From Siphonodentalium dalli (taxonomy: Eukaryota > Mollusca > Scaphopoda > Gadilida > Siphonodentaliidae), in assembly GCA_032622095.1 (NCBI GenBank), contig CP136066.1, forward strand, positions 8,707,784-8,771,783: a stretch of 64,000 nt of DNA. The letters run 5' to 3'. The position numbers and the translations under genes were made by a program. The notes below the pieces were generated by a model. The model was not told the DNA's origin. It was given only the letters and a program-made list of their open reading frames with translations, and made no database searches. This document shows, piece by piece, positions 1-13,845 of this stretch (its first letter is position 1; each line of letters starts with the position of its first letter).

Positions 1-1296
1 AGTTTATGATGTTTGGTACTGTTGGATGTCGATTCTCGACGTTTATGATGTTTGGTACTGTTGGATGTCGATTCTCGAAGTTTATGATGTTTGGTACTGT
101 TGGATGTCGATTCTCGATGTTTATGATGTTTGGTACTTGTTGGATGTCGATTCTCGATGTTTATGATGTTCGGTACTGTTGGATGTCGATTCTCGATGTT
201 TATAATGTTCGGTACTGTTGGATGTCGATTATCGATGTTTATGATGTTTGGTACTGTTGGATGTCGATTCTCGATGTTTATGATGTTTGGTACTGTTGGA
301 TGTCGATTCTCGATGTTTATGATGTTCGGTACTGTTGGATGTCGATTCTCGATGTTTATGATGTTTGGTACTTGTTGGATGTCGATTCTCGAAGTTTATG
401 ATGTTTGGTACTGTTGGATGTCGATTCTCGATGTTTATGATGTTTGGTACTTGTTGGATGTCGATTCTCGATGTTTATGATGTTCGGTACTGTTGGATGT
501 CGATTCTCGATGTTTATGATGTTTGGTACTGTTGGATGTCGATTCTCGATGTTTATGATGTTTGGTACTGTTGGATGTCGATTCTCGATGTTTATGATGT
601 TTGGTACTGTTGGATGTCGATTCTCGATGTTTATGATGTTCGGTACTGTTGGATGTCGATTCTCGATGTTTATGATGTTCGGTACTGTTGGATGTCGATT
701 CTCGATGTTTATGATGTTTGGTACTGTTGGATGTCGATTCTCGATGTTTATGATGTTTGGTACTTGTTGGATGTTGATTCTTGATGTTTATGATGTTTGG
801 TTCTTGTTGGATGTCGATTCTCGATGTTTATGATGTTTGGTACTTGTTGGATGTCGATTCTCGATGTTTATGATATTTGGTACAGTTGGATGTCGATTCT
901 CGATGTTTATGATGTTTGGAACTGTTGGATGTCGATTCTCGATGTTTATGATGTTCGGTACTGTTGGATGTCGATTCTCGATGTTTATGATGTTTGGTAC
1001 TGGATGTCGATTCTCGATGTTTATGATGTTTGGTACTGGATGTCGATTCTCGATGTTTATGATGTTTGGTACTGGATGTCGATTCTCGATGTTTATGATG
1101 TTTGGTACTGTTGGGTGTCGATTCTCGATGTTTATGATGTTTGGTACTGTTGGATGTCGATTCTCGATGTTTATGATGTTTGGTACTGTTGGATGTCGAT
1201 TCTCGATGTTTATGATGTTCGGTACTGTTGGATGTCAATTCTCGATGTTTATGATGTTTGGTACTGTTGAATGTCGATTCTCGATGTGTATGATGT

Positions 1297-4200
1297 TTGG
1301 TACTTGTGGGATGTCGATTCTCGATGTTTATGATGTTTGGTACTGTTGGATGTCGATTCTCGATGTTTATGATGTTTGGTACTGTTGGATGTCGATTCTC
1401 GATGTTTATGATGTTCGGTACTGTTGGATGTCGATTATCGATGTTTATTATGTTTGGTACTGTTGGATGTCGATTCTCGATGTTTATGATGTTTGGTACT
1501 GTTGGATGTCGATTCTCGATGTGTATGATGTTTGGTAATGTTGGATGTCGATTCTCGATGTTTATGATGTTCGGTACTGCTGGATGTCGATTCTCGATGT
1601 TTATGATGTTTGGTAATGTTGGATGTCGATTCACGATGTTTATGATGTTTGGTACTGTTGGATGTCGATTCTCGATGTTTATGATGTTCGGTACTGTTGG
1701 ATGTCGATTCTCGATGTTTATAATGTTCGGTACTGTTGGATGTCGATTATCGATGTTTATGATGTTTGGTACTGTTGGATGTCGATTCTCGATGTTTATG
1801 ATGTTTGGTACTGTTGGATGTCGATTCTCGATGTTTATGATGTTTGGTACTGTTGGATGTCGATTCTCGATGTTTATGATGTTTGGTACTTGTTGGATGT
1901 CGATTCTCGATGTTTATGATGTTCGGTACTGTTGGATGTCTATTCTCGATGTTTATGATGTTTGGTACTGTTGGATGTCGATTCTCGATGTTTATGATGT
2001 TTGGTACTTGTTGGATGTCGATTCTCGATGTTTATGATGTTCGGTACTGTTGGATGTCGATTCTCGATGTTTATGATGTTTGGTACTGTTGGATGTCGAT
2101 TCTCGATGTTTATGATGTTTGGTACTGTTGGATGTCGATTCTCGATGTTTATGATGTTTGGTACTGTTGGATGTCGATTCTCGATGTTTATGATGTTCGG
2201 TACTGTTGGATGTCGATTCTCGATGTTTATGATGTTCGGTACTGTTGGATGTCGATTCTCGATGTTTATGATGTTTGGTACTGTTGGATGTCGATTCTCG
2301 ATGTTTATGATGTTTGGTACTTGTTGGATGTTGATTCTTGATGTTTATGATGTTTGGTTCTTGTTGGATGTCGATTCTCGATGTTTATGATGTTTGGTAC
2401 TTGTTGGATGTCGATTCTCGATGTTTATGATATTTGGTACAGTTGGATGTCGATTCTCGATGTTTATGATGTTTGGAACTGTTGGATGTCGATTCTCGAT
2501 GTTTATGATGTTCGGTACTGTTGGATGTCGATTCTCGATGTTTATGATGTTTGGTACTGGATGTCGATTCTCGATGTTTATGATGTTTGGTACTGGATGT
2601 CGATTCTCGATGTTTATGATGTTTGGTACTGGATGTCGATTCTCGATGTTTATGATGTTTGGTACTGTTGGATGTCGATTCTCGATGTTTATGATGTTTG
2701 GTACTGTTGGATGTCGATTCTCGATGTTTATGATGTTTGGTACTGTTGGATGTCGATTCTCGATGTTTATGATGTTCGGTACTGTTGGATGTCGATTCTC
2801 GATGTTTATGATGTTTGGTACTGTTGAATGTCGATTCTCGATGTGTATGATGTTTGGTACTTGTGGGATGTCGATTCTCGATGTTTATTATGTTTGGTAC
2901 TGTTGGATGTCGATTCTCGATGTTTATGATGTTTGGTACTGTTGGATGTCGATTCTCGATGTGTATGATGTTTGGTAATGTTGGATGTCGATTCTCGATG
3001 TTTATGATGTTCGGTACTGCTGGATGTCGATTCTCGATGTTTATGATGTTTGGTAATGTTGGATGTCGATTCACGATGTTTATGATGTTTGGTACTGTTG
3101 GATGTCGATTCTCGATGTTTATGATGTTCGGTACTGTTGGATGTCGATTCTCGATGTTTATAATGTTCGGTACTGTTGGATGTCGATTATCGATGTTTAT
3201 GATGTTTGGTACTGTTGGATGTCGATTCTCGATGTTTATGATGTTTGGTACTGTTGGATGTCGATTCTCGATGTTTATGATGTTCGGTACTGTTGGATGT
3301 CGATTCTCGAAGTTTATGATGTTTGGTACTGTTGGATGTCGATTCTCGACGTTTATGATGTTTGGTACTGTTGGATGTCGATTCTCGAAGTTTATGATGT
3401 TTGGTACTGTTGGATGTCGATTCTCGATGTTTATGATGTTTGGTACTTGTTGGATGTCGATTCTCGATGTTTATGATGTTCGGTACTGTTGGATGTCGAT
3501 TCTCGATGTTTATAATGTTCGGTACTGTTGGATGTCGATTATCGATGTTTATGATGTTTGGTACTGTTGGATGTCGATTCTCGATGTTTATGATGTTTGG
3601 TACTGTTGGATGTCGATTCTCGATGTTTATGATTTTCGGTACTGTTGGATGTCGATTCTCGATGTTTATGATGTTTGGTACTTGTTGGATGTCGATTCTC
3701 GAAGTTTATGATGTTTGGTACTGTTGGATGTCGATTCTCGATGTTTATGATGTTTGGTACTGTTGGATGTCGATTCTCGATGTTTATGATGTTTGGTACT
3801 GTTGGATGTCGATTCTCGATGTTTATGATGTTTGGTGATGTTTGGTACTGTTGGATGTCGATTCTCGATGTTTATGATGTTTGTTACTTGTTGGATGTCG
3901 ATTCTCGATGTTTATGATGTTTGGTACTGTTGGATGTCGATTCTCGATGTTTATGATGTTTGGTACTTGTTGGATGTCGATTCTCGATGTTTATGATGTT
4001 TGGTACTGTTGGATGTCGATTCTCGATGTTTATGATGTTTGGTACTGTTGGATGTCGATTATCGATGTTTATGATGTTTGGTACTTGTTGGATGTCGATT
4101 CTCGATGTTTATGATGTTTGGTACTGTTGGATGTCTATTCTCGATGTTTATGATGTTTGGTACTGTTGGATGTCGATTCTTGATGTTTATGATGTTTGGT

Positions 4201-7200
4201 ACTTGTTGGATGTCGATTCTCGATGTTTATGATGTTTGGTACTTGTTGGATGTCGATTCTCGATGTTTATGATGTTTGTACTTGTTGGATGTCGATTCTC
4301 GATGTTTATGATGTTTGGTACTTGTTGGATGTCGATTCTCGATGTTTATGATGTTTGGTACTGTTGGATGTCGATTCTCGATGTTTATGATGTTTGCTAC
4401 TTGTTGGATGTCGATTCTCGATGTTTATGATGTTCGGTACTGTTGGATGTCGATTCTCGATGTTTATGATGTTTGGTACTGTTGGATGTCGATTCTCGAT
4501 GTTTATGATGTTTGGTACTTGTTGGATGTCGATTCTCGATGTTTATGATGTTCGGTACTGTTGGATGTCGATTCTCGATGTTTATGATGTTTGGTACTGT
4601 TGGATGTCGATTCTCGATGTTTATGATGTTTGGTACTGTTGGATGTCGATTCTCGATGTTTATGATGTTTGGTACTGTTGGATGTCGATTCTCGATGTTT
4701 ATGATGTTCGGTACTGTTGGATGTCGATTCTCGATGTTTATGATGTTCGGTACTGTTGGATGTCGATTCTCGATGTTTATGATGTTTGGTACTGTTGGAT
4801 GTCGATTCTCGATGTTTATGATGTTTGGTACTTGTTGGATGTTGATTCTTGATGTTTATGATGTTTGGTTCTTGTTGGATGTCGATTCTCGATGTTTATG
4901 ATGTTTGGTACTTGTTGGATGTCGATTCTCGATGTTTATGATATTTGGTACAGTTGGATGTCGATTCTCGATGTTTATGATGTTTGGAACTGTTGGATGT
5001 CGATTCTCGATGTTTATGATGTTCGGTACTGTTGGATGTCGATTCTCGATGTTTATGATGTTTGGTACTGGATGTCGATTCTCGATGTTTATGATGTTTG
5101 GTACTGGATGTCGATTCTCGATGTTTATGATGTTTGGTACTGGATGTCGATTCTCGATGTTTATGATGTTTGGTACTGTTGGATGTCGATTCTCGATGTT
5201 TATGATGTTTGGTACTGTTGGATGTCGATTCTCGATGTTTATGATGTTTGGTACTGTTGGATGTCGATTCTCGATGTTTATGATGTTCGGTACTGTTGGA
5301 TGTCGATTCTCGATGTTTATGATGTTTGGTACTGTTGAATGTCGATTCTCGATGTGTATGATGTTTGGTACTTGTGGGATGTCGATTCTCGATGTTTATG
5401 ATGTTTGGTACTGTTGGATGTCGATTCTCGATGTTTATGATGTTTGGTACTGTTGGATGTCGATTCTCGATGTTTATGATGTTCGGTACTGTTGGATGTC
5501 GATTATCGATGTTTATTATGTTTGGTACTGTTGGATGTCGATTCTCGATGTTTATGATGTTTGGTACTGTTGGATGTCGATTCTCGATGTGTATGATGTT
5601 TGGTAATGTTGGATGTCGATTCTCGATGTTTATGATGTTCGGTACTGCTGGATGTCGATTCTCGATGTTTATGATGTTTGGTAATGTTGGATGTCGATTC
5701 ACGATGTTTATGATGTTTGGTACTGTTGGATGTCGATTCTCGATGTTTATGATGTTCGGTACTGTTGGATGTCGATTCTCGATGTTTATAATGTTCGGTA
5801 CTGTTGGATGTCGATTATCGATGTTTATGATGTTTGGTACTGTTGGATGTCGATTCTCGATGTTTATGATGTTTGGTACTGTTGGATGTCGATTCTCGAT
5901 GTTTATGATGTTTGGTACTGTTGGATGTCGATTCTCGATGTTTATGATGTTTGGTACTTGTTGGATGTCGATTCTCGATGTTTATGATGTTCGGTACTGT
6001 TGGATGTCGATTCTCGATGTTTATGATGTTTGGTACTGTTGGATGTCGATTCTCGATGATTATGATGTTTGGTACTTGTTGGATGTCGATTCTCGATGTT
6101 TATGATGTTCGGTACTGTTGGATGTCGATTCTCGATGTTTATGATGTTTGGTACTGTTGGATGTCGATTCTCGATGTTTATGATGTTTGGTACTGTTGGA
6201 TGTCGATTCTCGATGTTTATGATGTTTGGTACTGTTGGATGTCGATTCTCGATGTTTATGATGTTCGGTACTGTTGGATGTCGATTCTCGATGTTTATGA
6301 TGTTCGGTACTGTTGGATGTCGATTCTCGATGTTTATGATGTTTGGTACTGTTGGATGTCGATTCTCGATGTTTATGATGTTTGGTACTTGTTGGATGTT
6401 GATTCTTGATGTTTATGATGTTTGGTTCTTGTTGGATGTCGATTCTCGATGTTTATGATGTTTGGTACTTGTTGGATGTCGATTCTCGATGTTTATGATA
6501 TTTGGTACAGTTGGATGTCGATTCTCGATGTTTATGATGTTTGGAACTGTTGGATGTCGATTCTCGATGTTTATGATGTTCGGTACTGTTGGATGTCGAT
6601 TCTCGATGTTTATGATGTTTGGTACTGGATGTCGATTCTCGATGTTTATGATGTTTGGTACTGGATGTCGATTCTCGATGTTTATGATGTTTGGTACTGG
6701 ATGTCGATTCTCGATGTTTATGATGTTTGGTACTGTTGGATGTCGATTCTCGATGTTTATGATGTTTGGTACTGTTGGATGTCGATTCTCGATGTTTATG
6801 ATGTTTGGTACTGTTGGATGTCGATTCTCGATGTTTATGATGTTCGGTACTGTTGGATGTCGATTCTCGATGTTTATGATGTTTGGTACTGTTGAATGTC
6901 GATTCTCGATGTGTATGATGTTTGGTACTTGTGGGATGTCGATTCTCGATGTTTATGATGTTTGGTACTGTTGGATGTCGATTCTCGATGTTTATGATGT
7001 TTGGTACTGTTGGATGTCGATTCTCGATATTTATGATGTTCGGTACTGTTGGATGTCGATTATCGATGTTTATTATGTTTGGTACTGTTGGATGTCGATT
7101 CTCGATGTTTATGATGTTTGGTACTGTTGGATGTCGATTCTCGATGTGTATGATGTTTGGTAATGTTGGATGTCGATTCTCGATGTTTATGATGTTCGGT

Positions 7201-7888
7201 ACTGCTGGATGTCGATTCTCGATGTTTATGATGTTTGGTAATGTTGGATGTCGATTCACGATGTTTATGATGTTTGGTACTGTTGGATGTCGATTCTCGA
7301 TGTTTATGATGTTCGGTACTGTTGGATGTCGATTCTCGATGTTTATAATGTTCGGTACTGTTGGATGTCGATTATCGATGTTTATGATGTTTGGTACTGT
7401 TGGATGTCGATTCTCGATGTTTATGATGTTTGGTACTGTTGGATGTCGATTCTCGATGTTTATGATGTTCGGTACTGTTGGATGTCGATTCTCGACGTTT
7501 ATGATGTTTGGTACTGTTGGATGTCGATTCTCGATGTTTATGATGTTTGGTACTGTTGGATGTCGATTCTCGATGTTTATGATGTTTGGAACTGTTGGAT
7601 GTCGATTCTCGATGTTTATGATGTTCGGTACTGTTGGATGTCGATTCTCGATGTTTATGATGTTTGGTACTGGATGTCGATTCTCGATGTTTATGATGTT
7701 TGGTACTGGATGTCGATTCTCGATGTTTATGATGTTTGGTACTGGATGTCGATTCTCGATGTTTATGATGTTTGGTACTGTTGGATGTCGATTCTCGATG
7801 TTTATGATGTTTGGTACTGTTGGATGTCGATTCTCGATGTTTATGATGTTTGGTACTGTTGAATGTCGATTCTCGATGTGTATGATGT
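1297..7888 (+). repeat. 6,592-bp super-repeat, copy 1
   Basis: Variant signatures from about 1,297 onward recur exactly 6,592 bp downstream (1,297/7,889, 2,001/8,593, 2,854/9,446, 3,675/10,267, 4,905/11,497, 6,462/13,054). The period equals 1,557 + 2,524 + 2,511, so it is a third level of organisation above monomer and higher-order repeat. Homology also extends a little left of 1,297, with a two-monomer indel. Few mismatches with copy 2 were seen by eye, for example 3,634 (T versus G), 4,397 (C versus G) and 7,029 (A versus G). Confidence 0.9.
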
Positions 7889-10800
7889 TTGGTACTTGTG
7901 GGATGTCGATTCTCGATGTTTATGATGTTTGGTACTGTTGGATGTCGATTCTCGATGTTTATGATGTTTGGTACTGTTGGATGTCGATTCTCGATGTTTA
8001 TGATGTTCGGTACTGTTGGATGTCGATTATCGATGTTTATTATGTTTGGTACTGTTGGATGTCGATTCTCGATGTTTATGATGTTTGGTACTGTTGGATG
8101 TCGATTCTCGATGTGTATGATGTTTGGTAATGTTGGATGTCGATTCTCGATGTTTATGATGTTCGGTACTGCTGGATGTCGATTCTCGATGTTTATGATG
8201 TTTGGTAATGTTGGATGTCGATTCACGATGTTTATGATGTTTGGTACTGTTGGATGTCGATTCTCGATGTTTATGATGTTCGGTACTGTTGGATGTCGAT
8301 TCTCGATGTTTATAATGTTCGGTACTGTTGGATGTCGATTATCGATGTTTATGATGTTTGGTACTGTTGGATGTCGATTCTCGATGTTTATGATGTTTGG
8401 TACTGTTGGATGTCGATTCTCGATGTTTATGATGTTTGGTACTGTTGGATGTCGATTCTCGATGTTTATGATGTTTGGTACTTGTTGGATGTCGATTCTC
8501 GATGTTTATGATGTTCGGTACTGTTGGATGTCGATTCTCGATGTTTATGATGTTTGGTACTGTTGGATGTCGATTCTCGATGTTTATGATGTTTGGTACT
8601 TGTTGGATGTCGATTCTCGATGTTTATGATGTTCGGTACTGTTGGATGTCGATTCTCGATGTTTATGATGTTTGGTACTGTTGGATGTCGATTCTCGATG
8701 TTTATGATGTTTGGTACTGTTGGATGTCGATTCTCGATGTTTATGATGTTTGGTACTGTTGGATGTCGATTCTCGATGTTTATGATGTTCGGTACTGTTG
8801 GATGTCGATTCTCGATGTTTATGATGTTCGGTACTGTTGGATGTCGATTCTCGATGTTTATGATGTTTGGTACTGTTGGATGTCGATTCTCGATGTTTAT
8901 GATGTTTGGTACTTGTTGGATGTTGATTCTTGATGTTTATGATGTTTGGTTCTTGTTGGATGTCGATTCTCGATGTTTATGATGTTTGGTACTTGTTGGA
9001 TGTCGATTCTCGATGTTTATGATATTTGGTACAGTTGGATGTCGATTCTCGATGTTTATGATGTTTGGAACTGTTGGATGTCGATTCTCGATGTTTATGA
9101 TGTTCGGTACTGTTGGATGTCGATTCTCGATGTTTATGATGTTTGGTACTGGATGTCGATTCTCGATGTTTATGATGTTTGGTACTGGATGTCGATTCTC
9201 GATGTTTATGATGTTTGGTACTGGATGTCGATTCTCGATGTTTATGATGTTTGGTACTGTTGGATGTCGATTCTCGATGTTTATGATGTTTGGTACTGTT
9301 GGATGTCGATTCTCGATGTTTATGATGTTTGGTACTGTTGGATGTCGATTCTCGATGTTTATGATGTTCGGTACTGTTGGATGTCGATTCTCGATGTTTA
9401 TGATGTTTGGTACTGTTGAATGTCGATTCTCGATGTGTATGATGTTTGGTACTTGTGGGATGTCGATTCTCGATGTTTATTATGTTTGGTACTGTTGGAT
9501 GTCGATTCTCGATGTTTATGATGTTTGGTACTGTTGGATGTCGATTCTCGATGTGTATGATGTTTGGTAATGTTGGATGTCGATTCTCGATGTTTATGAT
9601 GTTCGGTACTGCTGGATGTCGATTCTCGATGTTTATGATGTTTGGTAATGTTGGATGTCGATTCACGATGTTTATGATGTTTGGTACTGTTGGATGTCGA
9701 TTCTCGATGTTTATGATGTTCGGTACTGTTGGATGTCGATTCTCGATGTTTATAATGTTCGGTACTGTTGGATGTCGATTATCGATGTTTATGATGTTTG
9801 GTACTGTTGGATGTCGATTCTCGATGTTTATGATGTTTGGTACTGTTGGATGTCGATTCTCGATGTTTATGATGTTCGGTACTGTTGGATGTCGATTCTC
9901 GAAGTTTATGATGTTTGGTACTGTTGGATGTCGATTCTCGACGTTTATGATGTTTGGTACTGTTGGATGTCGATTCTCGAAGTTTATGATGTTTGGTACT
10001 GTTGGATGTCGATTCTCGATGTTTATGATGTTTGGTACTTGTTGGATGTCGATTCTCGATGTTTATGATGTTCGGTACTGTTGGATGTCGATTCTCGATG
10101 TTTATAATGTTCGGTACTGTTGGATGTCGATTATCGATGTTTATGATGTTTGGTACTGTTGGATGTCGATTCTCGATGTTTATGATGTTTGGTACTGTTG
10201 GATGTCGATTCTCGATGTTTATGATGTTCGGTACTGTTGGATGTCGATTCTCGATGTTTATGATGTTTGGTACTTGTTGGATGTCGATTCTCGAAGTTTA
10301 TGATGTTTGGTACTGTTGGATGTCGATTCTCGATGTTTATGATGTTTGGTACTGTTGGATGTCGATTCTCGATGTTTATGATGTTTGGTACTGTTGGATG
10401 TCGATTCTCGATGTTTATGATGTTTGGTGATGTTTGGTACTGTTGGATGTCGATTCTCGATGTTTATGATGTTTGTTACTTGTTGGATGTCGATTCTCGA
10501 TGTTTATGATGTTTGGTACTGTTGGATGTCGATTCTCGATGTTTATGATGTTTGGTACTTGTTGGATGTCGATTCTCGATGTTTATGATGTTTGGTACTG
10601 TTGGATGTCGATTCTCGATGTTTATGATGTTTGGTACTGTTGGATGTCGATTATCGATGTTTATGATGTTTGGTACTTGTTGGATGTCGATTCTCGATGT
10701 TTATGATGTTTGGTACTGTTGGATGTCTATTCTCGATGTTTATGATGTTTGGTACTGTTGGATGTCGATTCTTGATGTTTATGATGTTTGGTACTTGTTG

Positions 10801-13800
10801 GATGTCGATTCTCGATGTTTATGATGTTTGGTACTTGTTGGATGTCGATTCTCGATGTTTATGATGTTTGTACTTGTTGGATGTCGATTCTCGATGTTTA
10901 TGATGTTTGGTACTTGTTGGATGTCGATTCTCGATGTTTATGATGTTTGGTACTGTTGGATGTCGATTCTCGATGTTTATGATGTTTGGTACTTGTTGGA
11001 TGTCGATTCTCGATGTTTATGATGTTCGGTACTGTTGGATGTCGATTCTCGATGTTTATGATGTTTGGTACTGTTGGATGTCGATTCTCGATGTTTATGA
11101 TGTTTGGTACTTGTTGGATGTCGATTCTCGATGTTTATGATGTTCGGTACTGTTGGATGTCGATTCTCGATGTTTATGATGTTTGGTACTGTTGGATGTC
11201 GATTCTCGATGTTTATGATGTTTGGTACTGTTGGATGTCGATTCTCGATGTTTATGATGTTTGGTACTGTTGGATGTCGATTCTCGATGTTTATGATGTT
11301 CGGTACTGTTGGATGTCGATTCTCGATGTTTATGATGTTCGGTACTGTTGGATGTCGATTCTCGATGTTTATGATGTTTGGTACTGTTGGATGTCGATTC
11401 TCGATGTTTATGATGTTTGGTACTTGTTGGATGTTGATTCTTGATGTTTATGATGTTTGGTTCTTGTTGGATGTCGATTCTCGATGTTTATGATGTTTGG
11501 TACTTGTTGGATGTCGATTCTCGATGTTTATGATATTTGGTACAGTTGGATGTCGATTCTCGATGTTTATGATGTTTGGAACTGTTGGATGTCGATTCTC
11601 GATGTTTATGATGTTCGGTACTGTTGGATGTCGATTCTCGATGTTTATGATGTTTGGTACTGGATGTCGATTCTCGATGTTTATGATGTTTGGTACTGGA
11701 TGTCGATTCTCGATGTTTATGATGTTTGGTACTGGATGTCGATTCTCGATGTTTATGATGTTTGGTACTGTTGGATGTCGATTCTCGATGTTTATGATGT
11801 TTGGTACTGTTGGATGTCGATTCTCGATGTTTATGATGTTTGGTACTGTTGGATGTCGATTCTCGATGTTTATGATGTTCGGTACTGTTGGATGTCGATT
11901 CTCGATGTTTATGATGTTTGGTACTGTTGAATGTCGATTCTCGATGTGTATGATGTTTGGTACTTGTGGGATGTCGATTCTCGATGTTTATGATGTTTGG
12001 TACTGTTGGATGTCGATTCTCGATGTTTATGATGTTTGGTACTGTTGGATGTCGATTCTCGATGTTTATGATGTTCGGTACTGTTGGATGTCGATTATCG
12101 ATGTTTATTATGTTTGGTACTGTTGGATGTCGATTCTCGATGTTTATGATGTTTGGTACTGTTGGATGTCGATTCTCGATGTGTATGATGTTTGGTAATG
12201 TTGGATGTCGATTCTCGATGTTTATGATGTTCGGTACTGCTGGATGTCGATTCTCGATGTTTATGATGTTTGGTAATGTTGGATGTCGATTCACGATGTT
12301 TATGATGTTTGGTACTGTTGGATGTCGATTCTCGATGTTTATGATGTTCGGTACTGTTGGATGTCGATTCTCGATGTTTATAATGTTCGGTACTGTTGGA
12401 TGTCGATTATCGATGTTTATGATGTTTGGTACTGTTGGATGTCGATTCTCGATGTTTATGATGTTTGGTACTGTTGGATGTCGATTCTCGATGTTTATGA
12501 TGTTTGGTACTGTTGGATGTCGATTCTCGATGTTTATGATGTTTGGTACTTGTTGGATGTCGATTCTCGATGTTTATGATGTTCGGTACTGTTGGATGTC
12601 GATTCTCGATGTTTATGATGTTTGGTACTGTTGGATGTCGATTCTCGATGATTATGATGTTTGGTACTTGTTGGATGTCGATTCTCGATGTTTATGATGT
12701 TCGGTACTGTTGGATGTCGATTCTCGATGTTTATGATGTTTGGTACTGTTGGATGTCGATTCTCGATGTTTATGATGTTTGGTACTGTTGGATGTCGATT
12801 CTCGATGTTTATGATGTTTGGTACTGTTGGATGTCGATTCTCGATGTTTATGATGTTCGGTACTGTTGGATGTCGATTCTCGATGTTTATGATGTTCGGT
12901 ACTGTTGGATGTCGATTCTCGATGTTTATGATGTTTGGTACTGTTGGATGTCGATTCTCGATGTTTATGATGTTTGGTACTTGTTGGATGTTGATTCTTG
13001 ATGTTTATGATGTTTGGTTCTTGTTGGATGTCGATTCTCGATGTTTATGATGTTTGGTACTTGTTGGATGTCGATTCTCGATGTTTATGATATTTGGTAC
13101 AGTTGGATGTCGATTCTCGATGTTTATGATGTTTGGAACTGTTGGATGTCGATTCTCGATGTTTATGATGTTCGGTACTGTTGGATGTCGATTCTCGATG
13201 TTTATGATGTTTGGTACTGGATGTCGATTCTCGATGTTTATGATGTTTGGTACTGGATGTCGATTCTCGATGTTTATGATGTTTGGTACTGGATGTCGAT
13301 TCTCGATGTTTATGATGTTTGGTACTGTTGGATGTCGATTCTCGATGTTTATGATGTTTGGTACTGTTGGATGTCGATTCTCGATGTTTATGATGTTTGG
13401 TACTGTTGGATGTCGATTCTCGATGTTTATGATGTTCGGTACTGTTGGATGTCGATTCTCGATGTTTATGATGTTTGGTACTGTTGAATGTCGATTCTCG
13501 ATGTGTATGATGTTTGGTACTTGTGGGATGTCGATTCTCGATGTTTATGATGTTTGGTACTGTTGGATGTCGATTCTCGATGTTTATGATGTTTGGTACT
13601 GTTGGATGTCGATTCTCGATGTTTATGATGTTCGGTACTGTTGGATGTCGATTATCGATGTTTATTATGTTTGGTACTGTTGGATGTCGATTCTCGATGT
13701 GTATGATGTTTGGTACTGTTGGATGTCGATTCTCGATGTGTATGATGTTTGGTAATGTTGGATGTCGATTCTCGATGTTTATGATGTTCGGTACTGCTGG

Positions 13801-13845
13801 ATGTCGATTCTCGATGTTTATGATGTTTGGTAATGTTGGATGTCG
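7889..13845 (+). repeat. 6,592-bp super-repeat, copy 2 (3' truncated)
   Basis: This is the tandem neighbour of the 1,297-7,888 copy. The match runs to about 13,845. There copy 1 has a GATTCACG unit (7,250-7,260), while this copy continues with an ordinary unit and then a GATGATTATG unit. About 5.96 kb of the 6.59-kb period is therefore retained before the order of variants changes. Confidence 0.85.
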
